From: Gentiana macrophylla
Taxonomy: Eukaryota > Streptophyta > Magnoliopsida > Gentianales > Gentianaceae
DNA length: 64,000 bases
NCBI GenBank assembly: GCA_026214975.1
Contig: CM047815.1
Location: 75,607,299-75,671,298 of the forward strand
Reading direction: 5' to 3'
The notes beneath the pieces were generated by a model that searched no databases, was not told where the DNA came from, and worked only from the letters and a program-made list of their open reading frames with translations. The position numbers were made by a program, and so were the translations under genes. Positions 21,909-33,417 of this stretch are shown in pieces (the first letter of the stretch is position 1; each line of letters opens with the position of its first letter).

Positions 21909-22399
21909 TGTTATAGCAGGATATGGAAATCCACCAACACAAGAAAGAACAAACAGAAGCAATTCAAATGTAAAATATTAATGGCAACTAACAAGACACA
22001 TACACAAGAGAACACACTGATTTAACGTGGTTTCCAGCGTTGTGCCGACTACTCCATGGACAGAAACGGATATATTTATTATGCATAGAAATATATGAGT
22101 TGTACACACTTTACATTGATTACAACGTTGGGCATTTATAGCCCAAGAATCCTAACCGTAACCGCCATTAAGTTGCTGTCGGAATTCCCATAAATATTCC
22201 AGATGTGGACCCCAGCACTGCTGACCCCACCAGTTGTGTAACCAAGTAAACCAGACGCAGAAGCCGATAGATGAACTCAACTGCACTTCAATCCAGTTGA
22301 CTTTCAGACTTGAATACTCTTGATCAACAGACCACCATTCCCAGCTGACCCCAGATTTAGTTCCACCAGATGTAGAGATCAAGTCACCCTTTGCTGACA
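21909..22399 (-). repeat. 5' LTR of truncated copia fragment
   Basis: About 491 bp on the minus strand from TGTCAGC to CTATAACA. Its start cuts the helicase coding sequence right after the I-D-G-D codons. CTATAAATG on the minus strand (about 22138) is a possible TATA box. The matching 3' LTR is absent. Confidence 0.65.
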
Positions 22400-22862
22400 T
22401 CACCATCAATAAACTCCCGATGAAGAACTCGAGCAAGTAATTCATCAATTGCAGCATTTGAAGGAGCGGACACAAGCATCCTAGGTTTCAGACAAAGTTT
22501 TGGCAGTGTGTTCTGATCCATGCTCTACAGCACTTCCTCAATGGAACCACTCGGAACGGATTCCATATTGCTTACATTCACATGTTCATAACTTCCACGT
22601 GTCGGGATCTTGAGTAATGCCATGTAGTAGTGCTGATACTGAATGAGATTAATATCATTCAGCATTCCGCAGACCGTATGTGTCTTACCTGTCCTTGGAG
22701 GGCCTTGTACAAATGTAAAAGACCATGGATCTTACCTCATTGGCATTCCATTAAATGTACTAGCAGTGGTATGCATTGCTGCCCACTGAATTGCAGTAAG
22801 TTGGGGCCATTAATTTGAAGTTCTAGACACGTGTTCTACAAATTTTGTGAGAAGAAATCAGG
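22400..22862 (-). pseudogene. SEN1/MAA3-like superfamily-1 RNA/DNA helicase fragment
   Basis: The only recognisable fragment of a conserved cellular gene. In order on the minus strand: K-F-V-E-H-V-S-R-T, Q-L-T-A-I-Q-W-A-A-M-H-T, F-V-Q-G-P-P-R-T-G-K-T-H-T-V (Walker A, with R where the family has G), Q-Y-Q-H-Y-Y, S-I-E-E-V-L, and P-R-M-L-V-S-A-P-S-N-A-A-I-D-E-L-L (motif Ia). These match SEN1-type helicases acting in RNA processing and R-loop removal. Stops occur before W-P-Q-L, before D-P-W and after V-L. No intron is apparent, so it may be a processed or transposon-captured piece. The copia LTR cuts it after F-I-D-G-D; motif II onward is missing. Confidence 0.82.
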
Positions 22863-23162
22863 CACTGTGGGTGTCTGCTCTTCATATTTTGGGAGGTGAT
22901 ATGACTATCCATTAATTTTTTGGTGCTGATAAAAAATAAAAAGTTTGAACTATTCTTTTATTTGTCTGTTTAAGTTGATTTTGTGGTCTTTTAGCCCATT
23001 GCTTCAATTTATATTAGTAGAGGAAGTGATTCATAAAATAGAACGATCTTTACAACGTATAGACTCCAATCCACTACCTTTATTAGTACATAACACAAAG
23101 TCGGTATACTATACATCGACTATCAAATATGCCACGTATACGTAAAAGAAAAGAGTAATAAT

Positions 23163-23425
23163 TACTACAAAAAAAAGACTTATTCGTGACGAAAAAATTC
23201 GTCGCAAAAGTGCATATTTGCGTTAGTAAAAGTAATCGTGACAATTCTTTTTTGTCGCGGCGTTTGTTGCCTATGGAGCCTCGCTAAAGGGTTGTGTCCT
23301 GACAAGCTTACATTCGTCACCAATACATATTCTCCAATGACAAACCTCTATATTTGTAACCACAACTTCCCAATCTTTAATGACAAATTTTACTATTCGT
23401 CACCAGAAAAGTTTTTCAAGTAACG
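23163..23425 (+). mobile_element. CACTA-like transposon terminal region
   Basis: Begins TACTACAAAAAAAAG, one base from the usual CACTACAA terminus. Subterminal GTGACGAAAAAATTCGTCGC follows, then further CGTCAC/GTGAC motifs to about 23405, as in plant CACTA (En/Spm) ends of the GACGAATTTCGTC type. No opposite terminus found nearby, so probably a fragment. The 300 bp on its left (22863-23162) hold nothing recognisable. Confidence 0.4.
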
Positions 23426-24821
23426 AAAACATTGTATATTATATTAATACACACGTTAAACTAGTATATTATATTAATATGGAACAAAAAAAAAGTATAT
23501 TATATTAATCAATAATAATATCCTACAACCATTGAACAATTTTTTCACCATATAACAGTCATAGAACTACAAATCTCCAAAATACTGTAACTCATTGCAT
23601 CATCAAAACATAGTCTAATAAAACATTCATCGTTTCGTTAATCCGAAAGACATAATTCGTTAGAAGCCTCTTAGTTTTGGTTCCTGATCCTGTACTCTCG
23701 AAAGCCTGAAATCGATCATCATGCAAACCAATAATCAATAATCAATGCAAAAAACTGAAATAAAAATGGTTCATGCCTATAAACACCTGATCATATTTAA
23801 CTTTTAAAGACTGTATAGAGACCAAATTATCGAACTTGATCAGTTGTTCCTAGAATTCTGGAATAAGCAAGCACTTGCAAAAGAAAAAAACACAAATGCA
23901 CACTATGTATTTGGTTAAAAACAAACCTCACCATTGACATTGAAAGGCTGTCATGTTGAAAGTGTTCCATGAATCATAAAGCCATGCGAGAGGAAGAAAG
24001 CAAGAACGAAATATTAGCATATTTACAAAGCACAGTATAGGTATAAGAGTAATCGACCAGATGATCTGAAGAGAGTAAAGACACGGACAAAAGTTTAATG
24101 AGACTGAACCATAACAAAGACATAAAAATACAAACTCTAAACTTAAATAAACAACTCATTATGGACACGAAGCACTAGACCGTAAGCAAATGCAAAGCAC
24201 TGGACTGACTTCTAATACTTGCACCCGATAAATCACAGATGCATCATGTTAATAAACAGACCTGAACTTAACAGAATGTTAGAACCATAGAACAAATGCA
24301 AGTTATTGATCAGAACAAATGCAAGTTATTGATGTGAACATAACAAAGACAGAACTAATATGCAAGATACTTAACACATGACCAAAGAGCAATACTAAGA
24401 ACACTTGAACAGAGCTGAATGACTCAACCAACCAAAAAGACCTGAAGCAAACTAAAGCTAATAACCTGAATTAGAGATTTATGCAAAAAGCATACCACAC
24501 TTAAGAGTAGATATGTAGTGACCCAAAAATGAACACCAGCACTGTTCAAATCAACCGAATATATGTAGATAGCCTAATGTTTGTATCGATTTGTGAGAGA
24601 GATTTGATCAGGATATGGAGCAACACAGACACAAGATTTCGTTGAGAAGAGAGCTGAATTACGGAAATCGTTATAAGCTAAAACTGGTGAGTTACAATTA
24701 TAAAAACAAGAGCATAACCTCAATTTATAGTGAATGAAGCCAACCGCCTCTGTCCGATTTAGATAGGATATACCACTTGCACTTATCTCCTCTTGTCCCA
24801 TAAGATGCAACATATCAATTT
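23426..24821. other. No gene recognised
   Basis: AT-rich, with short open frames only. No LTR termini, knuckle motifs or conserved exons could be read on either strand. A 26-bp direct duplication around ACAAATGCAAGTTATTGATC occurs near 24290-24335. Possibly old intergenic or intronic sequence. Confidence 0.4.
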
Positions 24822-26936
24822 TGTAATATCCCGATTTTTTCAAAAAGGGCATCTTTGTCTTTTCTCGAAAAATCTGAATATTTAGTTTTGTTTCAAAGGA
24901 TTAAAAGAAAAAGGGAAAAGAAAAGGAAAAGGATTAATGGGATTTATTTAATAAGGAATAATTAGTTTAATTGGGATTATAAAAGGAAAACTAATCCTAA
25001 ATTAACCTAGTAGTTGTTTTACGTAAAAAAATACTGGGGGCGCAAGTTTGAGGGAAAAAGGAAGAGAAGAGGCTTTTGAATTTCGAAGCTAATCCGTTTC
25101 TCTTTTCAACAGACATCTCAAGAGAGAAAGGATCACCGCGAGACGAGGATCGTTTTGATATCAACAATTCTTAAATCCGTTAACGTAAGTTTTCCCTCAT
25201 CGTTCTTGATATTAGGGTTTGTTCATCATCGTTGTTTAGCTGCGTTTTCTGAGTTTAAACATCGTAGTGGTCATCTTTGGATTGATCGTGTATAGGTTTG
25301 GAGTTAAAGGTTTAACCTTTTCAAGGCTTTGGTAGCGTGGATCGTAGTAGCACGCAAGTTTAAGGTAACGTGGTGTTCTTATCGTATGACTAAGGTGTCG
25401 TAAAGATGTAGAGCAATTTGTATGTTTATTTTCGTGGTTTTGAATCTGGTTTGGTTGGATTTTGGGTTGGAATTGGGTTGGAAATCGCGTGTACGCAGTT
25501 GTAGATTTTCTAGGAAAATCCCAGGCAGACGGGCGTCTGCATAAGGGCGGACGGGCGTCCGAGGTAGCGGCAGCTCAGACGAGCGTTTGGAATTTTACGG
25601 ATGGGCATTTGAGGGTTCAATTTAGATACAGGATGGGGCTGAATTTCACGGACGGGCGTCTGGAGGTTGGTGGACGCACGTTCGAGTCGGACGGGCGTTC
25701 ACATAGGGTCAGACGGGCGTTCGACCTGTTTGTTCCGTTTTCACTTGCTTTTAAATTATAGGCGACTTGGTTTCAGGCTTTATAATCATGTTTTACTGCT
25801 TAAACTTATGTGACAAAGTCCTGAATTAGCTTTTGATGCATTTAGTTTCGGCACCATATGGATTCCCTAAAAAGATGAAGTGTGGGACCGTGGAAAGCTT
25901 TGGATTTGCCTTGTGCTTCGATAAGCTAGGTTTTATCGATGTCTGTGTATGTGCTAGGTTTTGTTAGAGTCTAGTGGTCTTAGGAAGAGGGAGTAGACTG
26001 TTGGGTGAGCCTTTTATGTGAATCAACTTAAGTGGCTAGTTAAACATCTAATCAAACATATGTGCTAGATTAATAATCTTAAACATCATGCAATGCTTGG
26101 AAGGCATAGTACAATATCGCGATGTGTTCTCTGACCAGACAAAGTAGACTGTATCCACGCCGGTCAATCGATTGGCTAGATAAAGCGTCTGGTACATTCT
26201 GCCGGTTATCACACCATCGGGACTCAGATATTCCCGGGGCTACTGGAGCGTGTCTCTAAGTAGGTTGCACCCAGTTGTCCTAGTACATCCTATTACTAGG
26301 CGTAGTGCCCTTGTTATTCATGATGTAACAAACTTGAGCTAAGCTAGATAACTCTGGAACCTCATGTTATGCTATGAACACAATATGATAGTTAGCTAGG
26401 GTTAATAACGGAATGAATTAATAAAAGACGGCGTTGCTTTTATTTCTTTATGAGTCTGACGTTGTACGATCTTCTACGCGTTACTAAGTACTTATGTACT
26501 TACCCCGTTACTTTGTGTTTGTCTTTCTCTTTCCCCAAAGAAGATGAACAGGTTGCTAATGCTGATGAGTTCTTTGACGAGGACGTGTGAGATGGAGCTC
26601 GTGAAGACTTAGTTCTTATAGTTTTGATTCTTTCAATGATGTTGTTGACTTAGTTTCAAACAATGTTGTCTTTCTTTTGGATTAGTTCCATTTGAGTTTT
26701 TTCAGATTGGAGTGTTGGTTGGTTTAGTATTCTTTATTGGACTTAGTTTTACAGCATTGAAAACCGTGTGTTCGATCTTTTGTCTTTTGCTTTTTCCCGA
26801 GTCGTTTTATCTTCGGCGTCATTTTAGTTCTGATGTATGACGTAAGGCTTACATATATTATTGAATTTATTTGATAATATTTGTGCCGAGCGCTCTTTCC
26901 GGATAAGGACTCGGTGTCCGGGAAAGGGGCGTTACA
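24822..26936 (+). repeat. Chromovirus 5' LTR
   Basis: 2115 bp, TGTAATATCC..GCGTTACA. It contains a cluster of eight short GAC-GGGC-GTC-type motifs at 25527-25722. Confidence 0.9.
25527..25722 (+). repeat. Cluster of 12-bp hairpin-like motifs in the 5' LTR
   Basis: Eight copies of RGAC-GGGC-GTYY type: AGACGGGCGTCT (25527), GGACGGGCGTCC (25549), AGACGAGCGTTT (25577), GGATGGGCATTT (25599), GGACGGGCGTCT (25650), GGACGCACGTTC (25672), GGACGGGCGTTC (25689), AGACGGGCGTTC (25711). Several keep complementary arms although the arm sequence changes. Repeated in the 3' LTR at 32759-32954. Confidence 0.85.
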
Positions 26937-26938
26937 GT

Positions 26939-26950
26939 TGGTATCAGAGA
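26939..26950 (+). other. Chromovirus primer binding site (initiator tRNA-Met)
   Basis: TGGTATCAGAGA two bases after the LTR end; it matches the initiator tRNA-Met complement except the last base. Confidence 0.85.
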
Positions 26951-27040
26951 GAAAGGTTTTCCTTGCTGTGTAGGACTTGATTTCTTCTTTAAGATAAGCG
27001 TTAAAGCTTTAGTAACCCCTCTCTTTTCTTGGTTACAGAA

Positions 27041-28440
27041 TGGTTCTTTCTAGATGAGGAGCTAATACGAATAACACCGAGGCGGCTAACACCCAGACGG
27101 GTAGCACTGAGGCAGGATTTACCGGGGTTGTGATTCCGAGAAGGAGAAGAAGTGGACCAGCTACCCAGGGCCCTACAGTTTCCCAAGTAAACACCCCGTT
27201 TGTGAGCAACATCATGCGTGGGGTGAATCAAGGACCAGATATCATTGTCAGGGAAGAGTGGAACAAGGGGGTCCCTCAAGGTTTAACCCCAGTATACCGG
27301 TTATCACTACTTCAGCAGGAGTAACACCAAGAGTGCCTGTGCCTCCCAATGACCACAAAGTCGGACGGGACTAGGACTTTCTCATACACCGTGAGAGTAC
27401 TTTCCCAACCGTCTCAGCAACCTCAGCAAGCACCTGTGCCACCGGCTAGTCAGATTTTGATCGTCCTCGAGGCATCGGCGTTTTCCCCACACCACTAAGT
27501 TTTACACCTCGATAGCGGTTCTACCTCCACCACCGCTAGATCTGATACTTTTGTAGCACTGGCTACACCTATCCGCAACAGACTCACCCCCAACAGTAGG
27601 TTCAGCAACCTCAACCACAGTATCAAAATGCTCCAACAGATTCGGCCCGATACAACATCATCGGTTTGGGGGCTCTGACGAGACAAGTGGATTGGTATGA
27701 TAAGATGAAGAAGCACAGTGTGCGAATTCTTTGGAAATGTTGAGCGGCGGCAGCAGCAGATTTATGGATTAGTAGGTTTGAGAGGACGTGCAGGAATGTG
27801 AAGGCTCCAGAATCTGAGTGGGCTCATTTAGCCATATCCTTGATGGAAGCGTATGAGCAGGTTAATCCGAGGATCACGGATTGGGCAATGTTCAAAGATT
27901 TGTTCTACAAGGAATACTTCCTAGAACGGCCTGAGAATGCAAAGGCTAATAAGTTTACGAGTTTGAAACAAGGAAGATACACTACTGATGACTCAAGACT
28001 CCCGAAAATTCTATGAGTTAGGCGATTCTACCACTGAAATCATGAGGTGAAGAGAAGAAGATTGACAAGTTCATGGAAGGATTGTCACATGAAGTGGCAA
28101 AGGGCATGCTAGAGATAGACCTACCCGACATGGCAAGCGTCATGGATAGAGCTTTGATTGCGGAGAGATTTTCCAATAGACAGACGGTTGTAGTTGGAGA
28201 TAAGAGGTCTTTCTCGAATTATCAGGGAAGTAACAGAGGAGCACCGCAGCAGAATGTTAAGAGGACAGGAAATCCGGCCACGAAGAGTTCAGCAAGTGGA
28301 ACGCCATCGGTATGTGCTAAGTGTAACAAGGCACATACGGGAGAGTGCATGGCGAGTAGTTTGAGTTGTTTTCCTTTGTGGGGAAGTGGGACATTACTCG
28401 AGAGCGTGTCCTAAGAAGCTCTCTCAAGGTAATCGAGCGA
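27041..28440 (+). pseudogene. gag: Chromovirus gag, broken
   Basis: Starts at the ATG at 27041, with a stop at codon 6. The disordered N-terminal region includes R-R-R-R-S-G. The gag core at about 27690-28010 has the chromovirus pattern W-x-x-F-K-D-L-F-Y-K-E-Y-F and F-T-S-L-K-Q-G-R-Y-T. A C-terminal C-A-K-C-N-K-A-H-T-G-E-C and a second knuckle C-G-E-V-G-H-Y-S-R-A-C follow at about 28310-28415; a frame change separates the two cysteine clusters. Multiple further frameshifts. The nucleocapsid knuckle would bind genomic RNA. Confidence 0.85.
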
Positions 28441-28619
28441 GGAGGGCGAGGTAACCAAGCGAGGAAATCGTACCACGCAGTATGCATCGATTCGTGTCTT
28501 TGCGGCGGATGCGAGAACCGAAGAGTTAGATGACACTTGTGGTGGCGGTACTTTTCGGTGTTTGTGTTTATTATAGATATTTAATATGATATAAGCGCAT
28601 ATGATATTACATATTTGTA

Positions 28620-28991
28620 CTTAATCGATTCACTTGTTAGGTACCATAATCATAGATAATCTAGCGATTTACTCTGTTTGATCTTTGGAGCTTGAGGACT
28701 TTTGTTTCCTCTAAGATAGCTAAGAAGTTGAACTTACCTCTTAAGGAATTGGAGAGACCTTTGAGTATAACCACACCTTTGGGCAGAGTTACTAGATGTG
28801 CTCAAGTCACACCCCAAGTTGATACTAGAGTTGGGACTTACAAGTGCCAGTATGCTTTGACAGTGTTGGATTTCTCAGATTTTGATGTTATCCTGGGCAT
28901 GGACTGGTTGTCCAAGAATTTCGTCTACTTGGATTGTAGGGGTAAAAGGGTGATCTTTAAGGCCCCAGGAAGATCAGCTAAGATGTTTTAG
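28620..28991 (+). pseudogene. Chromovirus aspartic protease, active site destroyed
   Basis: The domain body is clear: F-V-S-S-K-I-A-K-K-L-N-L-P-L at about 28700, and F-D-V-I-L-G-M-D-W-L at about 28880-28910, the hallmark of gypsy protease ends. Where the catalytic D-S-G-A-T should lie (28676-28705) the frame reads D-L-W-S-L-R-T-F. The 80 bp before it (28560-28640) are AT-rich and alien in composition, suggesting a small insertion. Confidence 0.8.
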
Positions 28992-29057
28992 GGTAACGTA
29001 TACAAGCCTAGCAAGGGTCGTTATCCGATTATCTCAGCAGTTAAAGCCTTAAAAGCT

Positions 29058-30100
29058 TTGAAGAGGAGTTGCCAGAGTTTCGTTGTTTATGCGTTAGATA
29101 AGGAAAAGCATAGGCCCGAGTTAGGAGAGACTCGTGTAGTTAAGGACTTTCCCGAAGTTTTCCCGGAAGATTTGCCAGGACATATGCCTGATAGGGCCAT
29201 AGAGTTCGAGATCGAATTGATTGCAGGAGCATCACCAGTGGCTAAAGCACCTTATAGAATGGCACCAGCGGAGTTGAAAGAGTTGAAAACTCAGCTTAAG
29301 GAGATGCTAGAGAAAAACATCATCCAGCCAAGTACATCACCGTGGGGAGCACCGGTCTTGTTTGTGAAGAAGAAAGATGGGAGTATGTGTTTGTGCATCG
29401 ACTACAGAGAGTTGAATAAACTGACAATCAAGAATAAGTATCCCTTACCAAGGATTGATGATCTGTTTAGTCAGTTGCAAGGTAATAAGGTGTTCTCTAA
29501 GATTGATTTGAGGTCCGGTTATCATTAGTTGAAGATCAAGGTGTCAGATATACCTAAGACAGCCTTCAGTACGAGATATGGACATTATGAGTTTGTGGTC
29601 ATGCCGTTTGGACTCACTAATGCTCCATCGAAGTTCATGGACTTGATGCAAAGAGTTTTCATGCCTTATCTCGATTAGTTTGTGATAGTTTTCATAGACG
29701 ATATCTTGGTATACTCCAAGGATGAGAAAGAGCATGAAGAACACTTAAGGATGGTTCTACAGACCTTAAAGGAGAACAAATTGTATGCCAAGTTTTCTAA
29801 GTGTGAGTTTTGGTTGGACCAAGTTAGTTTTCTTGGGCATATAATTTCTGGAGAAGGCATTAAGGTGGATCTAGCAAAGATAGAAGCCATTTCTAAGTGG
29901 CCTAGACCGACATCAGTAACGGAGATAAGAAGTTTCTTGGGTTTAGCTGGGTAGTACCGGAAGTTTGTAAAGGATTTCTCTAAGATAGCTACACCTCTCA
30001 CGAGGCTTACTCAAAAGAGCGTTAAGTCTGAGTGGACCAATGAATGTGAGAAAGCTTTCCGGACTTTGAAAGAAAAGTTGACCACAACACTGTGTTAGCA
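29058..30100 (+). pseudogene. pol: Chromovirus reverse transcriptase
   Basis: Nearly full [50 protein letters not shown], the palm [20 protein letters not shown], and catalytic F-I-D-D-I-L-V-Y-S at about 29690-29720. Stops interrupt it at 29527 (TAG where the family has Gln), before F-V-I-V-F (29677) and within the Y-Y-R-K-F block (29953). The first and last look like single-base changes. Catalytic aspartates are intact, but the frame is dead. Confidence 0.92.
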
Positions 30101-30491
30101 TTACGGAAGTTTTGATAACTATGGCGTATACACGGATGCGTCGGGTCAAGGTTTGGGTTGTGTTTGATGCAATCGGAAAGGTAATTGCTTATGCATCTAG
30201 GCGATTAAAGGTGCATGAGAAGAATTACCCTACACACGACTTGGAGTTAGCGTGATGGTTTTGCTCTGAAGCTTTGGAGACACTACTTGTATGGTGTCAA
30301 GGCAAGGATCTTCACGGATCATAAGAGTCTTAAGTTCTTCTTTACTCGGAGAATCGAACATGAGACAAAGAAGATGGTTGGAGTTTGTGAAAGATTACGA
30401 CTTGGACATTCAATACCATCCAGGTAAAGCGAATGTTGTAGCTGATGCACTTAGCCGGAGAGCGGTTAATGCTATCACTACCTTGCAATAA
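30101..30491 (+). pseudogene. pol: Chromovirus RNase H
   Basis: [12 protein letters not shown] (first catalytic Asp) at about 30125-30165. After frameshifts comes the C-terminal [12 protein letters not shown] and [15 protein letters not shown] at about 30415-30460, the standard end of gypsy RNase H. The middle is frameshifted. Confidence 0.88.
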
Positions 30492-30494
30492 GTT

Positions 30495-31850
30495 GTGGAT
30501 CAGTTGGATAGGATGCAGATTCAAGTGATTAAAAGGAAGGGTGAAGCTCAGAATTTGGCGCCATTGATGGCAAGGTCAGATTTACTAGATGAGATTCGGG
30601 CTAAGCAAGATAAAGACCCGGTGTTGATTGATTTGAAGCGAGTAGCTCGAGAGAAACCTATAGTGGGTTATCAGTTGGACAAGAGTGGTCATCTTTGGTA
30701 CGAAGACTGTTTGTGTGTGCCCGATGTGGATGGCCTAAGAGAGAAGGTTATGGATGAAGCTCATAAGATTGCTTTTGCGGTACATCCAGGAGCCACTAAA
30801 ATGTATAGAGATCTCAAGGAAAGGTATTGGTGGCCTGGTATGAAGTTAGGGATCGCAGAGTTTGTGGCAAGATGTGATACATGCCGAGAGTGAAAGCGAG
30901 AACACGTAAGGCCGGGAGGTTTGTTGAAACCCTTGGAGGTACCGGAATGGACATGGGAGAATATCACGATGGATTTCATCACCGGTTTGCCTAAGACTAA
31001 GGGCGGTCATGACACGATTTGGGTCATTGTGGACAGACTTACAAAATCAGCCCATTTCTTGCCATGTAAAGTGGATATGCCTATAAAGAAGTTCGCTACT
31101 ATGTATATCGACAATATAGTGAAGCTTCATGGTGTGCCTTTATCTATTGTATCCGGCAGTGGATAGTAGATTTATCGATCGCTCGGAAGGGTTTACTGAA
31201 AGCTTTTGGAGCAGGCGATCTGAGTCAGGCGTTTCATCCATGACGGATGGGCAGTCAGAGAGAACAATTCAAACTCTCGAGGATATGCTTAGAGCTTGTG
31301 TTTTGGATGCCGGGGGATCGTGGATAGATTACCTCAACTTGGCTGAGTTTGCCTACAACAATAGTTATCATGCTAGTTTGGGTATGCGACCTTTTGAGGC
31401 CTTGTACGGTAGGAAATGAAGAACTCCACTTTACTGGGATGAAGTGGGAGAGAAACATATCACAGGGCCGGAGATGGTTCAGCAAGCCAAGGAGAAGATC
31501 GATGTGATAAGGAAGAATCTGAAGGCCGCTCAAGATCATCAGAAGAGTTGGGCTGACGTTAGAAGAATACCGCTAGAGTTTGAGGTCGGGGATAGAGTTT
31601 ACCTTCGAGCGTCTCCAATGAAGGGTGTCAAGAGGTTCGGACAGAAAGTAAAGCTAAGTCCAAGGTATGTAGGACCTTTTGATGTCATCGAAAGAGTTGG
31701 GAAGTTAGCATATAGGCTACGGTTACCAGAATCGATGTCTAGAGTCCACAATGTCTTCCATGTATCGATGCTTAGGAAGTGTCTATCTAAAGTGGACGTG
31801 GAATCTGAGATTGATCCGGAAGTATTGCAAGATAATCTTTAAATGCGTGG
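30495..31850 (+). pseudogene. pol: Chromovirus integrase
   Basis: The HHCC zinc-binding region reads A-V-H-P-G-A-T-K-M-Y-R-D-L and Y-W-W-P-G-M-K at about 30780-30850 with C-D-T-C-R-E at about 30875. The core has M-D-F-I-T-G-L-P (first Asp, 30968). The second Asp site, normally S-D-R-D, now reads S-G-S-G at 31150-31163. M-T-D-G-Q-S-E-R-T-I-Q-T-L-E-D carries the Glu (31240-31290). The C-terminal G-P-F-D-V-I-E-R-V-G and R-V-H-N-V-F-H-V-S follow. Frameshifts lie around 31165-31235. Confidence 0.9.
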
Positions 31851-32022
31851 AGAAGCCGATAAAGATTACGGATAGGAAGGAAAAGATGATAAAGAGGCGA
31901 GTGATCCCGTTAGTACTAGTGCAATGGAGCAATCATGCACCGACGGAAGCCACTTGGGAAGTGGAAGCAGGCATGTTCAACGAGTTCCCAGAGTTCCTTC
32001 ATCTACCAGGTACGATCTAGTT
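31851..32022 (+). pseudogene. Chromodomain tail of integrase
   Basis: After a one-base frame change the tail reads P-I-K-I-T-D-R-K-E-K, then V-L-V-Q-W-S-N-H-A-P-T-E-A-T-W-E-V-E and F-P-E-F-L, the chromodomain pattern of Tekay-type chromoviruses, read here from P-I-x-I-x-D to T-W-E. In functional relatives it binds modified histone H3 and directs insertion to heterochromatin. Confidence 0.85.
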
Positions 32023-32042
32023 TCGAGGACGAAACTCCTCTT

Positions 32043-32055
32043 AAGGGGGGAGGAA
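32043..32055 (+). other. Chromovirus polypurine tract
   Basis: AAGGGGGGAGGAA immediately before the 3' LTR. Confidence 0.85.
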
Positions 32056-33416
32056 TGTAATATCCCAATTTTTTCAAAAAGGGCATCCTTGTCTTTTCAC
32101 GAAAAATCTGAATATTTAGTTTTGTTTTAAAGGATTAAAAGAAAAAGGGAAAAGAAAAGGAAAAGGATTAATGGGATTTATTTAATAAGGAATAATTAGT
32201 TTAATTGGGATTATAAAAGGAAAACTAATCCTAAATTAACCTAGTTGTTGTTTTACGTAAAAAAAAATACTGGGGGCGCAAGTTTGAGGGAAAAAGGAAG
32301 AGAAGAGGCTTTCGAATTTCGAAGCTAATCCGTTGCTCTTTTCAACAGACATCTCAAGAGAGAAAGGATCACCGCGAGACGAGGATCGTTTTGATATCAA
32401 CAATCCCGAAATCCGTTAACGTAAGTTTTCCCTCATTGTTCTTGATATTAGGGTTTGTTCATCATCGTTGTTTAGCTGCGTTTTTTGAGTTTAAACATCG
32501 TAGTGATCATCTTTGGATTGATCGTGTATAGGTTTGGAGTTAAAGGTTTAACCTTTTCAAGGCTTTGGTAGCGTGGATCGTAGTAGCACGCAAATTTAAG
32601 GTAACGTGGTGTTCTTATCGTATAAGGTGTCGTAAAGATGTAGAGCAATTTGTTTGTTTATTTTCGTGGTTTTGAATCTGTTTTGGTTGGAGTTTGGGTT
32701 GGAATTGGGTTGGAAATCGCGTGTACGCAATTGTAGATTTTCTAGGAAAATCCCAGGCAGACGGGCGTCTGTATAAGGGTGGACGGGCGTCCGAGGTAGC
32801 GGCAGCTCAGACGAGCGTTTGGAATTTTACGGACGGGCGTTTGAGGGTTCAATTTAGATACAGGATGGGGCTGAATTTTGCAGACGGGCGTCTGGAGGTT
32901 GGTGGACGCACGTTCGAGTCGGACGGGCGTTCACATAGGGTCAGACGGGCGTTCGACCTGTTTGTTCCGTTTTTCACTGTTTTTCATGTCAGCTTGGTTT
33001 CAGGCTTTATAATCATGTTTTACTGCTTAAGCTTATGTGACAAAGCCCTGAATTAGCTTTTGATGCGTTTAGTTTCGGCACCATATGGATTCCCTAAAAG
33101 ATGAAGTGTGGGACCGTCGAAAGCTTTGGATTTGCCTTGTGCTTCGATAAGCTAGGGTTATCGATGTCTGTGTATGTGCTAGGTTTTGTTAGAGTCTAGT
33201 GGTCTTAGGAAGAGGGAGTAGACTGTTGGGTGAGCCTTTTATGTGAATCAACTTAAGTGGCTAGTTAAACATCTAATCAAACATATGTGCTAGATTAATA
33301 ATCTTAAACATCATGTAATGCTTGGTAAGGCACAGTACAATACGCGATGTGTTCTCTGACCAGACAAAGTAGACTGTATCCACGCCGGTCAATCGATTGG
33401 CTAGATAAAGCATCTG
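32056..33416 (+). repeat. Chromovirus 3' LTR, truncated
   Basis: Collinear with 24822-26180 of the 5' LTR and ends in mid-LTR at AGATAAAGCATCTG; the last 750 bp including the terminal TTACA are absent. It includes the same motif cluster (from 32759). The breakpoint has no obvious repeat; deletion or insertion-associated loss is possible. Confidence 0.88.
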
Positions 33417-33417
33417 A

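Larger units (their letters stand above)
24822..33416 (+). mobile_element. Ty3/gypsy chromovirus (Tekay/Del type), 3' LTR truncated
   Basis: 5' LTR 24822-26936 starts TGTAATATCC and ends GGCGTTACA. It is followed by a tRNA-Met PBS, gag with CCHC knuckle, protease, RT, RNase H, integrase and a chromodomain tail, a polypurine tract, and a 3' LTR from 32056 that stops at about 33416, lacking its last 750 bp. The gene order protease-RT-RNaseH-integrase-chromodomain and the TGTAA..TTACA LTR ends are those of Tekay/Del chromoviruses, whose chromodomain targets heterochromatin. Many stops and frameshifts make it inactive. The LTRs differ by roughly 2-3 percent by eye. TSD cannot be tested because the right end is missing. 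Confidence 0.92.

Noticed and set aside
22152..22475. 107-codon minus-strand frame overlapping the copia LTR
   Set aside because: It crosses from the helicase fragment into LTR sequence in the wrong frame for the helicase; a chance frame.
25462..25761. 99-codon open frame in the chromovirus 5' LTR, with a similar frame at 32694-33056
   Set aside because: It is in non-coding LTR sequence; openness is produced by the GACGGGCGT motif cluster.
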